A stretch of DNA of 43,169 bases from Thermodesulfobacteriota bacterium (GCA_024274915.1 JAJSAC010000034.1:1-43169); one strand, 5' to 3'; positions 8,813-17,636 are shown, counted from the first letter of the stretch. Made by a program: numbers and translations. The notes: generated by a model not told the origin, from the letters alone.

Positions 8813-8973
8813 AGCTCCTCTCCCAAATAAGGTTTTTTTATGTTATTAGCATTGGTATCTAAGGTTAGTCAACTAGAAAATGGGCTCTTGTTAGATTTTT
8901 CCTCCTCTTTCTTCCTTTCTGGAGAATCTGCAGAGCAGTTCTTCCCTCCTTCCCGGGAGGGGTCAGATATTGC

Positions 8974-9162
8974 TCAGAGCATGCCCTTAACTGTTCCTGT
9001 TCTTTTATAGATATACCCTTGAACAGCTAGGATTATTCCACCTAGGATCAGGGGACCCGTAGCGGCAGGGTAGTTTCTTTTGAAGATTGAAACTATGCCC
9101 GAGGCAACCAGGAAGATTCCTAAAAATATCCACATCATACCACTAATTTTTGAATGGTTCAT
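8974..9162 (-). CDS. Small two-segment membrane protein, unknown function
   Basis: This 62-residue protein has two hydrophobic stretches (MMWIFLGIFLVASGIVSIF and TGPLILGGIILAVQGYIY) separated by a short basic loop. The ATG at 9162 follows GGGAG on the minus strand. It lies 18 bp downstream of the Fis-like regulator and is probably cotranscribed with it. No family recognised. Confidence 0.6.
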   Translation of the reverse strand: MNHSKISGMMWIFLGIFLVASGIVSIFKRNYPAATGPLILGGIILAVQGYIYKRTGTVKGML

Positions 9163-9180
9163 TTTGGGATCTCCCTGTTT

Positions 9181-9429
9181 TTATTTCTCCGTTTTAAGCT
9201 GGTATTTTTTGATCTTATTGCTTAGGGTGTTCCGGTTTATTCCCAATACTTGGGCAGCTTTTCTTTTGTTGCCTCCGGTGTGTTCCAGGGCTTTTTCGAT
9301 CAGTACCCTTTCCACCCCTTCTATAACAAGGCTGTGGAGGTTTTTGCTGTTGTACAATTCTGGGTGGTCGATCACTTCTTTAACCAATTTCCCGATGAGA
9401 GAGGGCAGATCAGAAGGCATAGACTTCAC
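9181..9429 (-). CDS. Fis-family helix-turn-helix protein
   Basis: This 82-residue protein ends in the Fis-type HTH_8 domain: VLIEKALEHTGGNKRKAAQVLGINRNTLSNKIKKYQL, with the recognition helix at about residues 63-76. The N-terminal half would form the dimer interface. The start at 9429 follows AAAGGAG. Fis-like proteins bend DNA or regulate promoters. The same domain also ends sigma-54 activators, but no AAA+ part is present here. It heads a short minus-strand transcript with the membrane protein. The roughly 180 bp upstream to 9608 show no clear gene. Confidence 0.85.
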   Translation of the reverse strand: MKSMPSDLPSLIGKLVKEVIDHPELYNSKNLHSLVIEGVERVLIEKALEHTGGNKRKAAQVLGINRNTLSNKIKKYQLKTEK

Positions 9430-9608
9430 TCCTTTAATAGGGGAGATCTATTGGGGGAAACCTTATACCATACCCCTCGGCTAATCAAGGCGGGTGATAG
9501 AAAGGGGAGAGTACCCGGGATGGCTGAAACGGGCACTGTTGGCTTAGGAAGGTCTGTTTGCATCTTTTTGTGCCTCTTTACCTTTGCTATGGTGCTCCAA
9601 AAATAGCG

Positions 9609-10250
9609 TTATAAAATTAGCCCGCTGAAAAAGGGGTTGAATCTTTTCTCCCTGCTAATGGTTGATGGGGGACCGTGGCCCGGCAGCACTTCTGTTTCTT
9701 CCGGTAACACGAAGAGCTTCTGTCGCACTGAGCGGAAGAGGGCATCGTGTTCTGAGAAGGGCAGGTCTGTACGGCCCACGGAACCGGCGAAGAGGGTATC
9801 TCCTGTAAAGACCACCCCCGAGCCGGCGCTGTAGAGGCAGGTGGAGCCTATAGTGTGACCCGGGGTTTCTATCACCACCAGTTCCTCGGTACCCACGGGA
9901 ATGGTGTCTCCCTCCTTGAACAGCAACTCAGGTTCTGGAGAGGGTTTGGCCCTGCACATCATGACCAACATGGGGTTATGGGGAGATCTGAAGAGAGGGA
10001 GGTCCTTCTCGGGTATGGCCAGGAGGGCTTCGGGGAAGGACTCCTTCACGTCGGCGTTGGCCCCTATGTGGTCTACGTGGCAGTGGGTGTTGACAATGTG
10101 GGTGAGGGTGAAGTCCTGTTTCTTGATCTCTTCTACGATCATGGGACCCTCCGCCCCGGGGTCTATTACTATGCCTTGGCCGGTTTCTTCGTCCCAGGCT
10201 AGGTAGCAGTTGACTTCTAAAGGACCTACAACCAGGGTTTTTACTCTCAT
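9609..10250 (-). CDS. MBL-fold metallo-hydrolase (glyoxalase II-like)
   Basis: This 213-residue metallo-beta-lactamase-fold enzyme resembles hydroxyacylglutathione hydrolase. The metal-binding signature THCHVDH lies at about residue 55. Further ligands sit in [16 protein letters not shown] and LPGHGPPST. It would hydrolyse thioesters such as S-lactoylglutathione-like conjugates, but the exact substrate is unclear because the C-terminal substrate domain is short. The start at 10250 overlaps the stop of dtd by four bases (ATGA), so the two are translationally coupled. Confidence 0.85.
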   Translation of the reverse strand: MRVKTLVVGPLEVNCYLAWDEETGQGIVIDPGAEGPMIVEEIKKQDFTLTHIVNTHCHVDHIGANADVKESFPEALLAIPEKDLPLFRSPHNPMLVMMCRAKPSPEPELLFKEGDTIPVGTEELVVIETPGHTIGSTCLYSAGSGVVFTGDTLFAGSVGRTDLPFSEHDALFRSVRQKLFVLPEETEVLPGHGPPSTISREKRFNPFFSGLIL

Positions 10251-10699
10251 CTGCCTCTCTCCCGTGAATTTATGATAAAGGTGACTGGTCCGTTGTTCTC
10301 TATAGATACCAACATGTGGGCTTGGAAGACCCCTTGGGCCACAGATACAGGGTAGGTCTTGAACCGCTTTACGGCCATGTCAAAAAATCTAGAGGCTTCC
10401 TGGGGTGGGGCTGCCCTGGTGAAGTTGGGGCGCCGTCCCTTGCGGCAGTCTCCCAGGAGGGTGAACTGGGGAATGACCAGAATGCCTCCCCGAATGTCCA
10501 TGACAGAGAGATTCATCTTGCCCTGGTCGTCTTCGAAGATGCGGAGGTGGACGATCTTGTCGCAGAGCCACTCGAGGTCCTCCTGGGTGTCTCCCTTTTC
10601 TACCCCCAGGAGGCAGTTGAGGCCGGGGCCAATCTCGCCCACCACCCGGCCTTCCACTTCCACTTTGGAGCTCTTCACCCTTTGGACCACGGCTATCAT
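10247..10699 (-). CDS. dtd: D-aminoacyl-tRNA deacylase
   Basis: This is a 150-residue enzyme that removes D-amino acids wrongly attached to tRNA. The N-terminus [17 protein letters not shown] is typical. The active-site segment is [21 protein letters not shown]. The C-terminus usually carries the conserved NxGPVT element, here [14 protein letters not shown] 10699 gives the standard MxAVVQRV start; in-frame ATG 10705 and TTG 10708 are alternatives. The ribosome-binding site is weak. It is first in a two-gene unit with the MBL hydrolase. Confidence 0.93.
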   Translation of the reverse strand: MIAVVQRVKSSKVEVEGRVVGEIGPGLNCLLGVEKGDTQEDLEWLCDKIVHLRIFEDDQGKMNLSVMDIRGGILVIPQFTLLGDCRKGRRPNFTRAAPPQEASRFFDMAVKRFKTYPVSVAQGVFQAHMLVSIENNGPVTFIINSRERGR

Positions 10700-10724
10700 G
10701 GGCATCAAGTATATAGGCTAACCC

Positions 10725-10740
10725 CCGTTGCTTGCAACGG
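10725..10740. repeat. Small perfect inverted repeat (CCGTTGC-TT-GCAACGG)
   Basis: Seven-base arms surround TT. As RNA the hairpin would be capped by a G(CUUG)C tetraloop. A second palindrome with the same centre (TTGCTTGCAA) occurs at 25492-25507. It could be an operator for an unknown dimeric regulator or just an RNA hairpin; there is no T tract, so a terminator is unlikely. Confidence 0.5.
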
Positions 10741-11000
10741 CCAACCATGAAGGGGCTTTCCCAGAAGTTTCGTCTTGTCCTTTGTTTGTGTACTTGAGAC
10801 GGGGGACAGAATCCCAATCCTGTTTTATTCGGGTTGGGGCCGGAAGGAACGGTTGTTAAGGGATGAAGGGTGAGGGGAGTTCCCTTTCCACGGCTTGTTC
10901 CAATGGACTCCTGTCTTGACAAGGACTTGGGGGGTCTGATAGCTAACTCCCCTGGGTTGGTTGGCCAATTTTTTTTGGCCTGGCGTTACAGCGAGATTTA

Positions 11001-11019
11001 AAGGTTTTTTATAAACCTT
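11001..11019 (+). promoter_or_regulatory. AT-rich inverted repeat before accC
   Basis: AAGGTTT (11001-11007) and AAACCTT (11013-11019) flank a 5-bp spacer, about 17 bp upstream of the accC start. The position suits a repressor site or a translation-affecting hairpin; which one cannot be decided. Confidence 0.35.
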
Positions 11020-11035
11020 AAAACAGAGGTGGCTC

Positions 11036-12379
11036 ATGTTTGAGAAGGTGCTTGTTGCCAACCGAGGTGAGATTGCTGTCAGGGTGATAAAGGCGTGTCA
11101 GAAGTTGGGGGTCAAGACAGTGGCTGTCTATTCTGATGCTGATAGAGAGGCCCTGCATGTCCAGATGGCTGATGAGTCTTACCATATTGGCCCTCCTCCT
11201 GTGGCCCAGAGCTACTTGAACATGGACAAGATCGTTGAAGTGGCTTTGGGAGCAGGGGTCCAGGCCATCCATCCCGGGTATGGTCTTCTGGCGGAGAACG
11301 CTACTTTTGCAAGAAAGTGCAGAGAGAAGGGGCTAATCTTCATCGGCCCTAAACCCGAGGCCATGGAGGCTATGGGGTTCAAGGTGAAAGCCCGCCAGAT
11401 CATGAAGGAGGCGGGGGTCCCCATTGTACCTGGTAACGTGGAGGGCATTCGGGATTTGGAGCGGGCCAGGGCTCTGGCCCAGGATATAGGTTATCCCGTT
11501 ATGGTGAAGGCTTCGGCGGGTGGCGGTGGAATCGGGATGCAGATTGCCCGGGATGAGAGGGAACTGGAACAGGCCTTCAAGATATGTGAAGCCCGGGCCA
11601 AGGCCTATTTTGGCGATCCTTCCCTATACCTCGAAAAGTATATTGAGGAGCCCCGGCATATAGAGATCCAGGTGCTGGCCGACAACGAGGGTTACACCGT
11701 TCATCTCAATGAGAGGGAGTGCTCTGTCCAGAGGCGTCACCAGAAGGTGATAGAGGAGGCTCCTTCTACCTTTGTAGACCCTGATATGAGGCGAAGGATG
11801 GGGGCTGCCGCTGTACGATCTGCTCAGGCCATAGGATACAACAACGCTGGTACGGTGGAGTTTCTGGTGGATCCCGATAAAAATTTCTACTTTCTTGAGA
11901 TGAACACTCGTATCCAGGTGGAGCATCCCGTGACAGAGATGATCACGGGCGTAGACTTGGTGGAGTGGCAGCTGAGGATAGCCTCGGGGGAACTTCTCAC
12001 CTTGCAGCAGGAAGAGATCGGCATTGATGGCCATGCCATTGAAAGTCGTATCTATGCCGAGGACCCCGATAAGAAGTTCATGCCCTCTCCCGGGAAGATC
12101 ACCCGGTGGCAGGTGCCCCAGATGGAGGGTTTCAGAGCCGATGTGGGGGTTTATGAGGGTTATACAGTTTCCCCTTACTATGATCCCCTATTGGCCAAGT
12201 TTGTCACTTGGGGTGAGACCAGGGATGAGGCTATTGACAGGATGGTTTTGGCCTTGGAAAGTACGGTGGTGGAGGGGATCAAGACCAATATACCCTTCCA
12301 TCTCAAAGCCTTAAAGAGCAGGTTGTTCCGTGAGGGGAGGACCACCACCAACTTTATAGATCAGTTGAAGGAGGAGTGA
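11036..12379 (+). CDS. accC: Biotin carboxylase subunit of an acyl-CoA carboxylase
   Basis: This 447-residue ATP-grasp enzyme carboxylates protein-bound biotin using ATP and bicarbonate. It starts FEKVLVANRGEIAVRVI, the standard N-terminus. The glycine-rich ATP loop KASAGGGGIGMQ lies near 161, ERECSVQRRHQKVIEE near 226, and the catalytic EMNTRIQVEHPVTE near 288. ATG 11036 follows AGAGGTGG. Length matches free-standing biotin carboxylases; the carrier domain is encoded separately by the next gene, four bases away. The gene heads the 11-17.6 kb operon. Context (a carboxyltransferase and an enoyl-CoA hydratase) argues for an acyl-CoA carboxylase rather than the fatty-acid acetyl-CoA carboxylase. 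The precise acyl substrate is inferred, not seen. Confidence 0.93.
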   Translation: MFEKVLVANRGEIAVRVIKACQKLGVKTVAVYSDADREALHVQMADESYHIGPPPVAQSYLNMDKIVEVALGAGVQAIHPGYGLLAENATFARKCREKGLIFIGPKPEAMEAMGFKVKARQIMKEAGVPIVPGNVEGIRDLERARALAQDIGYPVMVKASAGGGGIGMQIARDERELEQAFKICEARAKAYFGDPSLYLEKYIEEPRHIEIQVLADNEGYTVHLNERECSVQRRHQKVIEEAPSTFVDPDMRRRMGAAAVRSAQAIGYNNAGTVEFLVDPDKNFYFLEMNTRIQVEHPVTEMITGVDLVEWQLRIASGELLTLQQEEIGIDGHAIESRIYAEDPDKKFMPSPGKITRWQVPQMEGFRADVGVYEGYTVSPYYDPLLAKFVTWGETRDEAIDRMVLALESTVVEGIKTNIPFHLKALKSRLFREGRTTTNFIDQLKEE

Positions 12380-12382
12380 GAG

Positions 12383-12595
12383 ATGGCGGAAGTGGCATGC
12401 CCCATGGCTGGAGTGGTTGCTGAAGTGAAGGTCCAGCCCGGAGACACCATTGAGCCCGGGCAAGAGCTCCTTATACTGGAGTCCATGAAGATGATGATCC
12501 CTTTCCAGGCGGAGAGCAACGGTGTCGTTAGGGAAGTGAAGGTGAACGTGGGTGATTTTGTTAATGAGGGAGACGTGGTTATCGTTTTGGAGTGA
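12383..12595 (+). CDS. Biotin carboxyl carrier (biotinyl domain) protein
   Basis: This is a minimal 70-residue biotinyl/lipoyl-fold protein. The biotin-acceptor lysine is K36 in LESMKMM. The paired half-motifs PGDTIEPGQ and VGDFVNEGD mark the two symmetrical hairpins. It lacks the long N-terminal extension of AccB, as in carriers that pair with free carboxyltransferase subunits. It shuttles carboxybiotin between the biotin carboxylase before it and the carboxyltransferase after it. It starts three bases after the previous stop. Confidence 0.93.
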   Translation: MAEVACPMAGVVAEVKVQPGDTIEPGQELLILESMKMMIPFQAESNGVVREVKVNVGDFVNEGDVVIVLE

Positions 12596-12598
12596 ACC

Positions 12599-13378
12599 AT
12601 GGAAGAACTGGTCTTGGAGGAGCGAGAGGGCCATGTACTGATCCTTACCCTCAATCGGCCCAGGGTGATGAACGCCCTCAATTTTCCCATGCTAAGGGCC
12701 CTGAAGGGAAAGCTGGAGGCCTGTTGGTTCGATAGAGAGGTGAGGGTGGTACTGGTTACGGGTGCTGGAGATAAGGCCTTCTGCGCTGGTGCAGATCTTA
12801 AGGAGAGGGCTACCCTTTCCGACGTGGAAGTGAAGGAGTTCATCAGGACCATCAGGGACACCTTCACCATGCTGGAGGAGATTCCCAAACCCACCATGGC
12901 CGTTATGAATGGGGTGGCATTTGGTGGTGGGTTGGAGATGGCCTTAGCCTGCGATCTTCGTTTGGCTGCCGAATCGGCTCGCATGGGGCTTACAGAGACC
13001 AGTCTAGCCATCATTCCGGGGGCTGGAGGAACCCAGAGGCTCCCCCGGGTGGTGGGCAAGGCTCGGGCCAAGGAGCTTATCTTCACCGCCCGACGTATCA
13101 CAGCTCGAGAGGCGGAAGGAATGGGTCTGGTGAACGAGGTGGTGTCCGATCACAGACTCCTGGAGCGGGCTATGGAGGTTGCTCGAGAGATCGCCAGCAA
13201 CGGTCCCTTGGCCGTGGCCCAGGCCAAGTACGCCATCAATATGGGCTCCGAGGTGGAGATCCACGTCGGGCTCTTCATAGAGTCCCGGTGCTACGATAAC
13301 ATCATCCCTACCAAAGACCGACTGGAGGGGCTCAAAGCCTTTCAGGAAAAGAGGAAACCCCAGTACAGAGGGGAATAG
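12599..13378 (+). CDS. Enoyl-CoA hydratase/isomerase (possible methylglutaconyl-CoA hydratase)
   Basis: This 259-residue crotonase-fold protein starts ELVLEEREGHVLILTLNRP. The first oxyanion-hole region is KAFCAGADLKE near residue 60. The second is NGVAFGGGLEMALACDLRLA near 103. The first catalytic glutamate is likely in ETSLAIIPGAGGTQRLPR and the second nearby. The protein is of normal length with the normal C-terminal helices. It sits inside the carboxylase operon between the carrier and the carboxyltransferase, so it probably acts on the carboxylase product or substrate. If that is 3-methylglutaconyl-CoA it would interconvert it with HMG-CoA. The assignment to the crotonase family is firm; the substrate is inference. 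Confidence 0.88.
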   Translation: MEELVLEEREGHVLILTLNRPRVMNALNFPMLRALKGKLEACWFDREVRVVLVTGAGDKAFCAGADLKERATLSDVEVKEFIRTIRDTFTMLEEIPKPTMAVMNGVAFGGGLEMALACDLRLAAESARMGLTETSLAIIPGAGGTQRLPRVVGKARAKELIFTARRITAREAEGMGLVNEVVSDHRLLERAMEVAREIASNGPLAVAQAKYAINMGSEVEIHVGLFIESRCYDNIIPTKDRLEGLKAFQEKRKPQYRGE

Positions 13379-13388
13379 GAGGTAAATC

Positions 13389-14930
13389 ATGGCAACTAAA
13401 GGTGGGGGACTCAAGGCCATCAGGGAGAGGATTCTCCAGATGGGGCCTGAGCGTCACAAAAAGAGGGTGAAAGAGGATTACGGGAAGCTCCTGTGTAGGG
13501 AGCGTTTGGAAATCCTTCTGGACCCAGGTTCCATAGTGGAGGATGGACTCATGGCCAACTGTCTGGAGGAGGAGCTGGCGGCCGACGGTGTGGTCACAGT
13601 TTTGGGCAAGGTCAACGGTCGGGACGTGGCCGTCATGGCCAATGACTTCTCTGTCAAGGCTGGTTCCTGGGGCCAGCGCACCGTGGAGAAGATTATTCGC
13701 ATCCAGGAAACGGCCATGCGTCTCCGCATCCCCATGATCTATTTGGTGGACTCGGCAGGGTTACGCATCACCGATCAGATCTACTGCTTCCCGGGGCGGC
13801 GTCACGCAGGACGCATTTTCCATCTCCAGGCTCTCATGTCGGGTATGATCCCCCAGGTCTGCATCCTATCGGGACCTTCGGCGGCGGGGGGGGCCTACAT
13901 TCCCACTTTCTGTGACGTGATCATCTGCGTGGACAAGCTGGGGGCCATGTACCTGGGATCCCCTAGAATGGCCGAGGTGACCATTGGGGAGAAGGTGACC
14001 CTGGAGGAGATGGGAGGATCTCGGATGCACTGCTCCGTGTCGGGGGTGGGCGACGTCTTTGCCGAGAACGAGGAGGAGGCCCTCCAGATGCTCAAGGACT
14101 ATCTATCCTACTTCCCCCAGCACTGCTTTGAGAAACCCCCTGTCTACGAGCCTGCCGAGCCCGAGAAATCCATTGAGGACATTGAGAAGGTGATACCCGA
14201 GAACCAGAACCTTCCCTTCGACATGTACGAGGTGATCTGGCGCATTATTGACAGGGACAGCTGGTTCGAGATGAAGAAGCTGTGGGCCCAGGAGATCATC
14301 ACCGGTTTTGCCCGGATCGACGGCAAGCCCCTGGGCATCATCGCCAACCAGCCCAAGGTGAAGGGCGGTGTTCTTTTTGTGGACTCTGCCGACAAGGCTT
14401 GTCGGTTCATCAGACTCTGCGATGCCTTCAATATTCCCCTTCTTTACCTCATGGACGTGCCAGGTTTCATGATCGGTTCCAAGGTGGAGAAAGAGGGCAT
14501 CCTGCGCCACGGTTGTAAGATGCTCTATGCCGTCTCCGAGGCCACGGTGCCCAAGATTTCCGTGGTTATCCGCAAGGCCTACGGTGCCGGACTCTACGCC
14601 ATGTGTGGTCCGTCCCACGAGCCCGATGCCTGCCTGGCCCTGCCAACGGCCATGGTGGCTGTCATGGGTCCCGAGGCAGCAGTGAACGCTGTGTACTACA
14701 ATCACATCCAGGAGATTAAAGACCCCAAAGAGCGTATGAAGTTCGTCATGGAGAAGCAAAAGGAGTACCGGGAACAGGTAGACATATACAAGCTGGCCGC
14801 CAACCTGATCATCGATGACATGGTGGTGCCCACTCAGCTCCGTTCTGAACTCATTCGCCGTTTCGCCTACTACGAGAAGAAGCCTGGAGAGCTGCGTTAT
14901 CCCAAGAAACACGGGGTTATGCAGGTTTGA
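13389..14930 (+). CDS. Acyl-CoA carboxylase carboxyltransferase subunit (MCC/PCC type)
   Basis: This 513-residue fused carboxyltransferase transfers CO2 from carboxybiotin to an acyl-CoA. The N-half has RERLEILLDPGSIVEDG, LVDSAGLRI, and the oxyanion loop GPSAAGGAYIPTFCDVIICV. The C-half has GIIANQPKVKGGVLFVDSADKACRF, the LMDVPGFMIGSKVEKEGIL loop and KAYGAGLYAMCG. The AGGAYIP form resembles methylcrotonyl-CoA carboxylase beta subunits more than propionyl-CoA ones (which tend to read GGAVYSP), but this is judged by eye. The start follows a strong TAGGAGGT site. The gene ends the first tight block of the operon; a 73-bp gap follows. Confidence 0.9.
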   Translation: MATKGGGLKAIRERILQMGPERHKKRVKEDYGKLLCRERLEILLDPGSIVEDGLMANCLEEELAADGVVTVLGKVNGRDVAVMANDFSVKAGSWGQRTVEKIIRIQETAMRLRIPMIYLVDSAGLRITDQIYCFPGRRHAGRIFHLQALMSGMIPQVCILSGPSAAGGAYIPTFCDVIICVDKLGAMYLGSPRMAEVTIGEKVTLEEMGGSRMHCSVSGVGDVFAENEEEALQMLKDYLSYFPQHCFEKPPVYEPAEPEKSIEDIEKVIPENQNLPFDMYEVIWRIIDRDSWFEMKKLWAQEIITGFARIDGKPLGIIANQPKVKGGVLFVDSADKACRFIRLCDAFNIPLLYLMDVPGFMIGSKVEKEGILRHGCKMLYAVSEATVPKISVVIRKAYGAGLYAMCGPSHEPDACLALPTAMVAVMGPEAAVNAVYYNHIQEIKDPKERMKFVMEKQKEYREQVDIYKLAANLIIDDMVVPTQLRSELIRRFAYYEKKPGELRYPKKHGVMQV

Positions 14931-14945
14931 TGAAATTTAAAATTA

Positions 14946-14974
14946 TTGACAGAAACTAAAAAGGATTGTAAAGG
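14946..14974 (+). promoter_or_regulatory. Possible internal promoter before HMG-CoA synthase
   Basis: TTGACA at 14946-14951 is followed by a 17-bp spacer and TAAAGG at 14969-14974. The surroundings are AT-rich, in contrast to the genes on either side. The weak -10 keeps this tentative. It would allow separate expression of the HMG-CoA synthase, thiolase and DUF35 trio. Confidence 0.4.
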
Positions 14975-15003
14975 CAGTACAAATACACAAGGAGGGTAGC
15001 TTC

Positions 15004-16068
15004 ATGGCAGTAGGTATTATCGGATACGGTGCCTACGTCCCCCGTTACAGGATTAAGGCGGAGGAGATAGCGGCCCAGTGGGGGGATGACCCTGAGGTCA
15101 TCAAGCGGGGCTTGCTCCTCTACGAAAAGACGGTGCCCAACCAGGACGAGGACACGGTCACCATTGCCTACCAGGCTGCCAAGTATGCCCTGGTTAGGGC
15201 GGGAATCGATCCCAGGGAGATCGGCGCCATCTACATCGGTTCCGAGTCCCATCCTTACGCCGTCAAGCCTTCCGGCACCATAGTGGCCGAGGCCTTGGGC
15301 ATGACCCCCGAGATTCATATCGCCGACTACGAGTTTGCCTGTAAGGCCGGTGCCGAGGCCATGTTCGTCTGTTACTCCCATGTCAAGTCCGGCAACATGA
15401 GGTATGCCATGGCTATTGGAGCCGACACCTCCCAGGGTGCCCCTGCCGACGCTCTCGAATACTCGGCTGCCGCCGGTGGCTCTGCTTTCATTTTTGGGGC
15501 CGATGAGGACAAGATCATCGCTGAAGTTCTCTACACTTACTCCTTCACCACAGATACCCCCGACTTCTGGCGCCGGGAGCACGAGATGTATCCCCAGCAC
15601 GGCGGCCGTTTCACTGGAGAGCCAGCCTACTTTAAACATGTGGTCTCTGCTGGCAGGAACATCATGGAGATGGCTGGTCTCACTGCCAAGGACATCCAGT
15701 GGGCCGTGTTTCACATGCCCAACGGGAAGTTCCCCCTGAGGGCTGGTCAGAAGCTTGGTTTCAAGAAGGAGCAGATAGAGCCCGGCTGGGTGGTCCCCTG
15801 GCAGGGTAACACCTACTCCGGCGCCTCTCCCAACGGTCTGACCGCCACCCTGGATAGCGCCGCCAAGCCTGGGGATCTCATTCTCATGGTCTCCTTCGGT
15901 TCTGGTGCCGGTTCCGACTCCTTCATCTTCAGGGTGACGGAGAGGATCAACGAGGTGAGGGACATGGTGCCCAAGCTGTGGGACCTTATCCACGGCAGAA
16001 AGTTCTATCTCACCTATGGTCAGTATGCCAAGTTCAGGGGCAAGATCCACCTGAACCCCGATGTTTAA
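15004..16068 (+). CDS. Hydroxymethylglutaryl-CoA synthase, archaeal type
   Basis: This 354-residue thiolase-fold protein would condense acetyl-CoA with acetoacetyl-CoA to HMG-CoA, or run the reverse. It starts [20 protein letters not shown]. The nucleophile cysteine is in [14 protein letters not shown] near residue 112, the catalytic glutamate is probably in GTIVAEALG, and the histidine in FHMPNGKFP near 237. Length and C-terminus (GKIHLNPDV) match the short archaeal HMG-CoA synthases rather than the longer eukaryotic or Gram-positive MvaS. The start follows AAGGAGGG. Together with the next two genes it forms the arrangement known from archaea, where thiolase, synthase and DUF35 make one complex. 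Confidence 0.9.
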   Translation: MAVGIIGYGAYVPRYRIKAEEIAAQWGDDPEVIKRGLLLYEKTVPNQDEDTVTIAYQAAKYALVRAGIDPREIGAIYIGSESHPYAVKPSGTIVAEALGMTPEIHIADYEFACKAGAEAMFVCYSHVKSGNMRYAMAIGADTSQGAPADALEYSAAAGGSAFIFGADEDKIIAEVLYTYSFTTDTPDFWRREHEMYPQHGGRFTGEPAYFKHVVSAGRNIMEMAGLTAKDIQWAVFHMPNGKFPLRAGQKLGFKKEQIEPGWVVPWQGNTYSGASPNGLTATLDSAAKPGDLILMVSFGSGAGSDSFIFRVTERINEVRDMVPKLWDLIHGRKFYLTYGQYAKFRGKIHLNPDV

Positions 16069-16084
16069 TTCAGGAGGTATGGGC

Positions 16085-17233
16085 ATGAGAGATGTAGCAG
16101 TAATTGGAATTGGTATCACCAAATTCGGGGAGCTCTGGTGGCAGAACCTCCGGGAGCTTTACGTGGAGGCTGCCCTGAAGGCCATAAAGGACGCCGGCGT
16201 GGATCACCTGGACTCCATGTACGTGGGCTGTATGACCAGTGGCCTTTTCTGTGCCCAGGAGCATTTGGGTTCTCTTATGGCCGACTATCTGGGCCAGAAG
16301 CACCTCCCCGCCTACAGGATCGAGTCGGCCTGCGCTTCGGGTGGTCTGGCCTTCCGTCTGGGCTACATAGAGGTGGCCTCGGGCATGAGCGACATAGTGT
16401 TGGTGGGGGGCGTGGAGAAGATGCTCACCGGGGCCGATGCCACTTTTGCCCTGGCGTCTGCTGCCGACCAAGAGTACGAGGCCTTTCATGGGAACACCTT
16501 CCCTGGTCTCTACGCTATGATCGCCAAGGCTCACATGACCAAGTATGGGACCACCCGGGAGCAGATGGCTGCCGTGGCTGTGAAGAGCCACGATAACGGT
16601 TCCAAGAACCCCAACGCCCAGTTCCCTTTGAAAATCAGCAAAGAGATGGTCCTCAACGCCACTCCCGTAGCCGACCCCCTGGGTCTCTTCGACTGCTCCC
16701 CTGTGAGCGATGGCGCTGCTGCCGTTATCCTGTGTCCCGTGGAGCTGGCCAAAAAGTACACTGACACCATCATCAAGGTGATTGGTTCCGGTGCCGCCAC
16801 CTCCACCATTGCCCTCCATCAGAGGGACGACATTACCTTCCTGGATGCTGTATATCAGGCAGGTAAGAGGGCCTATGAGGTGGCAGGTCTCAAGCCCGAG
16901 GATATAGATTTTGCCGAGGTTCACGATTGCTTCACCATTGCTGAGATCTGCTGCATCGAGGCCCTAGGCTTCTGCGAGGTGGGCCAAGGAGGTCCCTTCT
17001 CCGAGGCGGGCAATACGGCTCTGGACGGCAAGGTGCCCATCAACACCAGTGGTGGTCTCAAGTCCAAAGGCCACCCCGTGGGGGCCACTGGAGTGGCCCA
17101 GATCGTGGAGTTGGTGGAGCAGCTTAGGGGCTCCGCTGGTGAGCGGCAGGTGAAGAACGCCAAGAGGGGCCTGGCTCAGAATATGGGAGGCTCCGGTGGG
17201 AGCTCTGTAGTTCACATCCTGGAGGTGCAGTGA
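16085..17233 (+). CDS. Thiolase (acetyl-CoA C-acetyltransferase, SCP-x/archaeal type)
   Basis: This is a 382-residue thiolase of the short archaeal/SCP-x group. It starts [16 protein letters not shown]. The nucleophilic cysteine is in [14 protein letters not shown] near residue 85. The histidine is in HDCFTIAE near 280, and the C-terminal motif is [18 protein letters not shown] near 320. It would condense or cleave acetoacetyl-CoA. ATG 16085 is seven bases from AGGAGG (16072-16077); the in-frame ATGs at 16061 and 16079 lie upstream of or too near that site. It follows HMG-CoA synthase by 16 bp and overlaps the DUF35 gene by one base. The archaeal-like trio suggests that the unstable intermediate is channelled between the two enzymes. 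Confidence 0.92.
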   Translation: MRDVAVIGIGITKFGELWWQNLRELYVEAALKAIKDAGVDHLDSMYVGCMTSGLFCAQEHLGSLMADYLGQKHLPAYRIESACASGGLAFRLGYIEVASGMSDIVLVGGVEKMLTGADATFALASAADQEYEAFHGNTFPGLYAMIAKAHMTKYGTTREQMAAVAVKSHDNGSKNPNAQFPLKISKEMVLNATPVADPLGLFDCSPVSDGAAAVILCPVELAKKYTDTIIKVIGSGAATSTIALHQRDDITFLDAVYQAGKRAYEVAGLKPEDIDFAEVHDCFTIAEICCIEALGFCEVGQGGPFSEAGNTALDGKVPINTSGGLKSKGHPVGATGVAQIVELVEQLRGSAGERQVKNAKRGLAQNMGGSGGSSVVHILEVQ

Positions 17234-17619
17234 TGATTGTGCCCAGACACTATAAGGAGATGCCCCAGAGGTATAGGTTGCAGGGCAACAGATGCAAGGC
17301 TTGTGGTAAGGTTTTTCTGCCCCCCAGGCTGGTGTGCCCCTGCGGTTCTGAGGACTTGGAAGACTACAGCCTATCTTGGAAGGGAAAGATCCTCTCCTAT
17401 ACCATTATTCGGACTCCTCCCACCCAGTTCAAATATCAAAAACCCTATGCTGTGGCCATCGTGGAGCTGGAGGGTGGAGGTACCGTCCAATGTCAGGTGA
17501 CGGATACCTCTTTGGAAGAGGTGGAGATCGGGAAAGAGGTGGAGATCGTCTTCCGCAAGATTTTCAGCGAAGGGGAAGCAGGAATCCACTGCTACGGCTA
17601 CAAGTGTAGGGTGGTTTAA
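17233..17619 (+). CDS. DUF35 zinc-ribbon/OB-fold CoA-binding protein
   Basis: This 128-residue partner protein has a rubredoxin-like zinc ribbon and an OB-fold. The zinc ligands are C21, C24, C35 and C37 (C-x2-C-x10-C-x-C). The OB part ([19 protein letters not shown], then [11 protein letters not shown]) follows. In archaea DUF35 proteins bridge acetoacetyl-CoA thiolase and HMG-CoA synthase and help to shuttle CoA-bound acetoacetate. The same gene order here strongly suggests the same complex. ATG 17233 overlaps the thiolase stop (TGATG). A terminator follows within 20 bp. Confidence 0.92.
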   Translation: MIVPRHYKEMPQRYRLQGNRCKACGKVFLPPRLVCPCGSEDLEDYSLSWKGKILSYTIIRTPPTQFKYQKPYAVAIVELEGGGTVQCQVTDTSLEEVEIGKEVEIVFRKIFSEGEAGIHCYGYKCRVV

Positions 17620-17636
17620 TTTCGCTGATGGTTAGT

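Larger units (their letters stand above)
10709..11035. other. Divergent intergenic region dtd / accC with three inverted repeats
   Basis: No gene was seen in these 327 bp. Visible elements are the hairpin at 10725-10740, a possible -35 TTGACA at 10916-10921 (the matching -10 at 10939-10944, ATAGCT, is poor), GGCCAA-TTTTTT-TTGGCC at 10963-10980, and AAGGTTT-TTTAT-AAACCTT at 11001-11019. The last lies directly before the accC ribosome-binding site and could be an operator or a leader hairpin. Confidence 0.5.

Noticed and set aside
16061-16084. Upstream starts for the thiolase gene (ATG 16061, ATG 16079)
   Set aside because: ATG 16061 lies within the HMG-CoA synthase end and before the ribosome-binding site; ATG 16079 is only one base from AGGAGG. 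ATG 16085 has normal spacing and matches the family N-terminus.
14103-16924. Long minus-strand frames opposite carboxyltransferase, HMG-CoA synthase and thiolase
   Set aside because: They are shadows caused by strong codon bias in well-recognised plus-strand genes; their His/Gly/Leu-rich text resembles no protein family.
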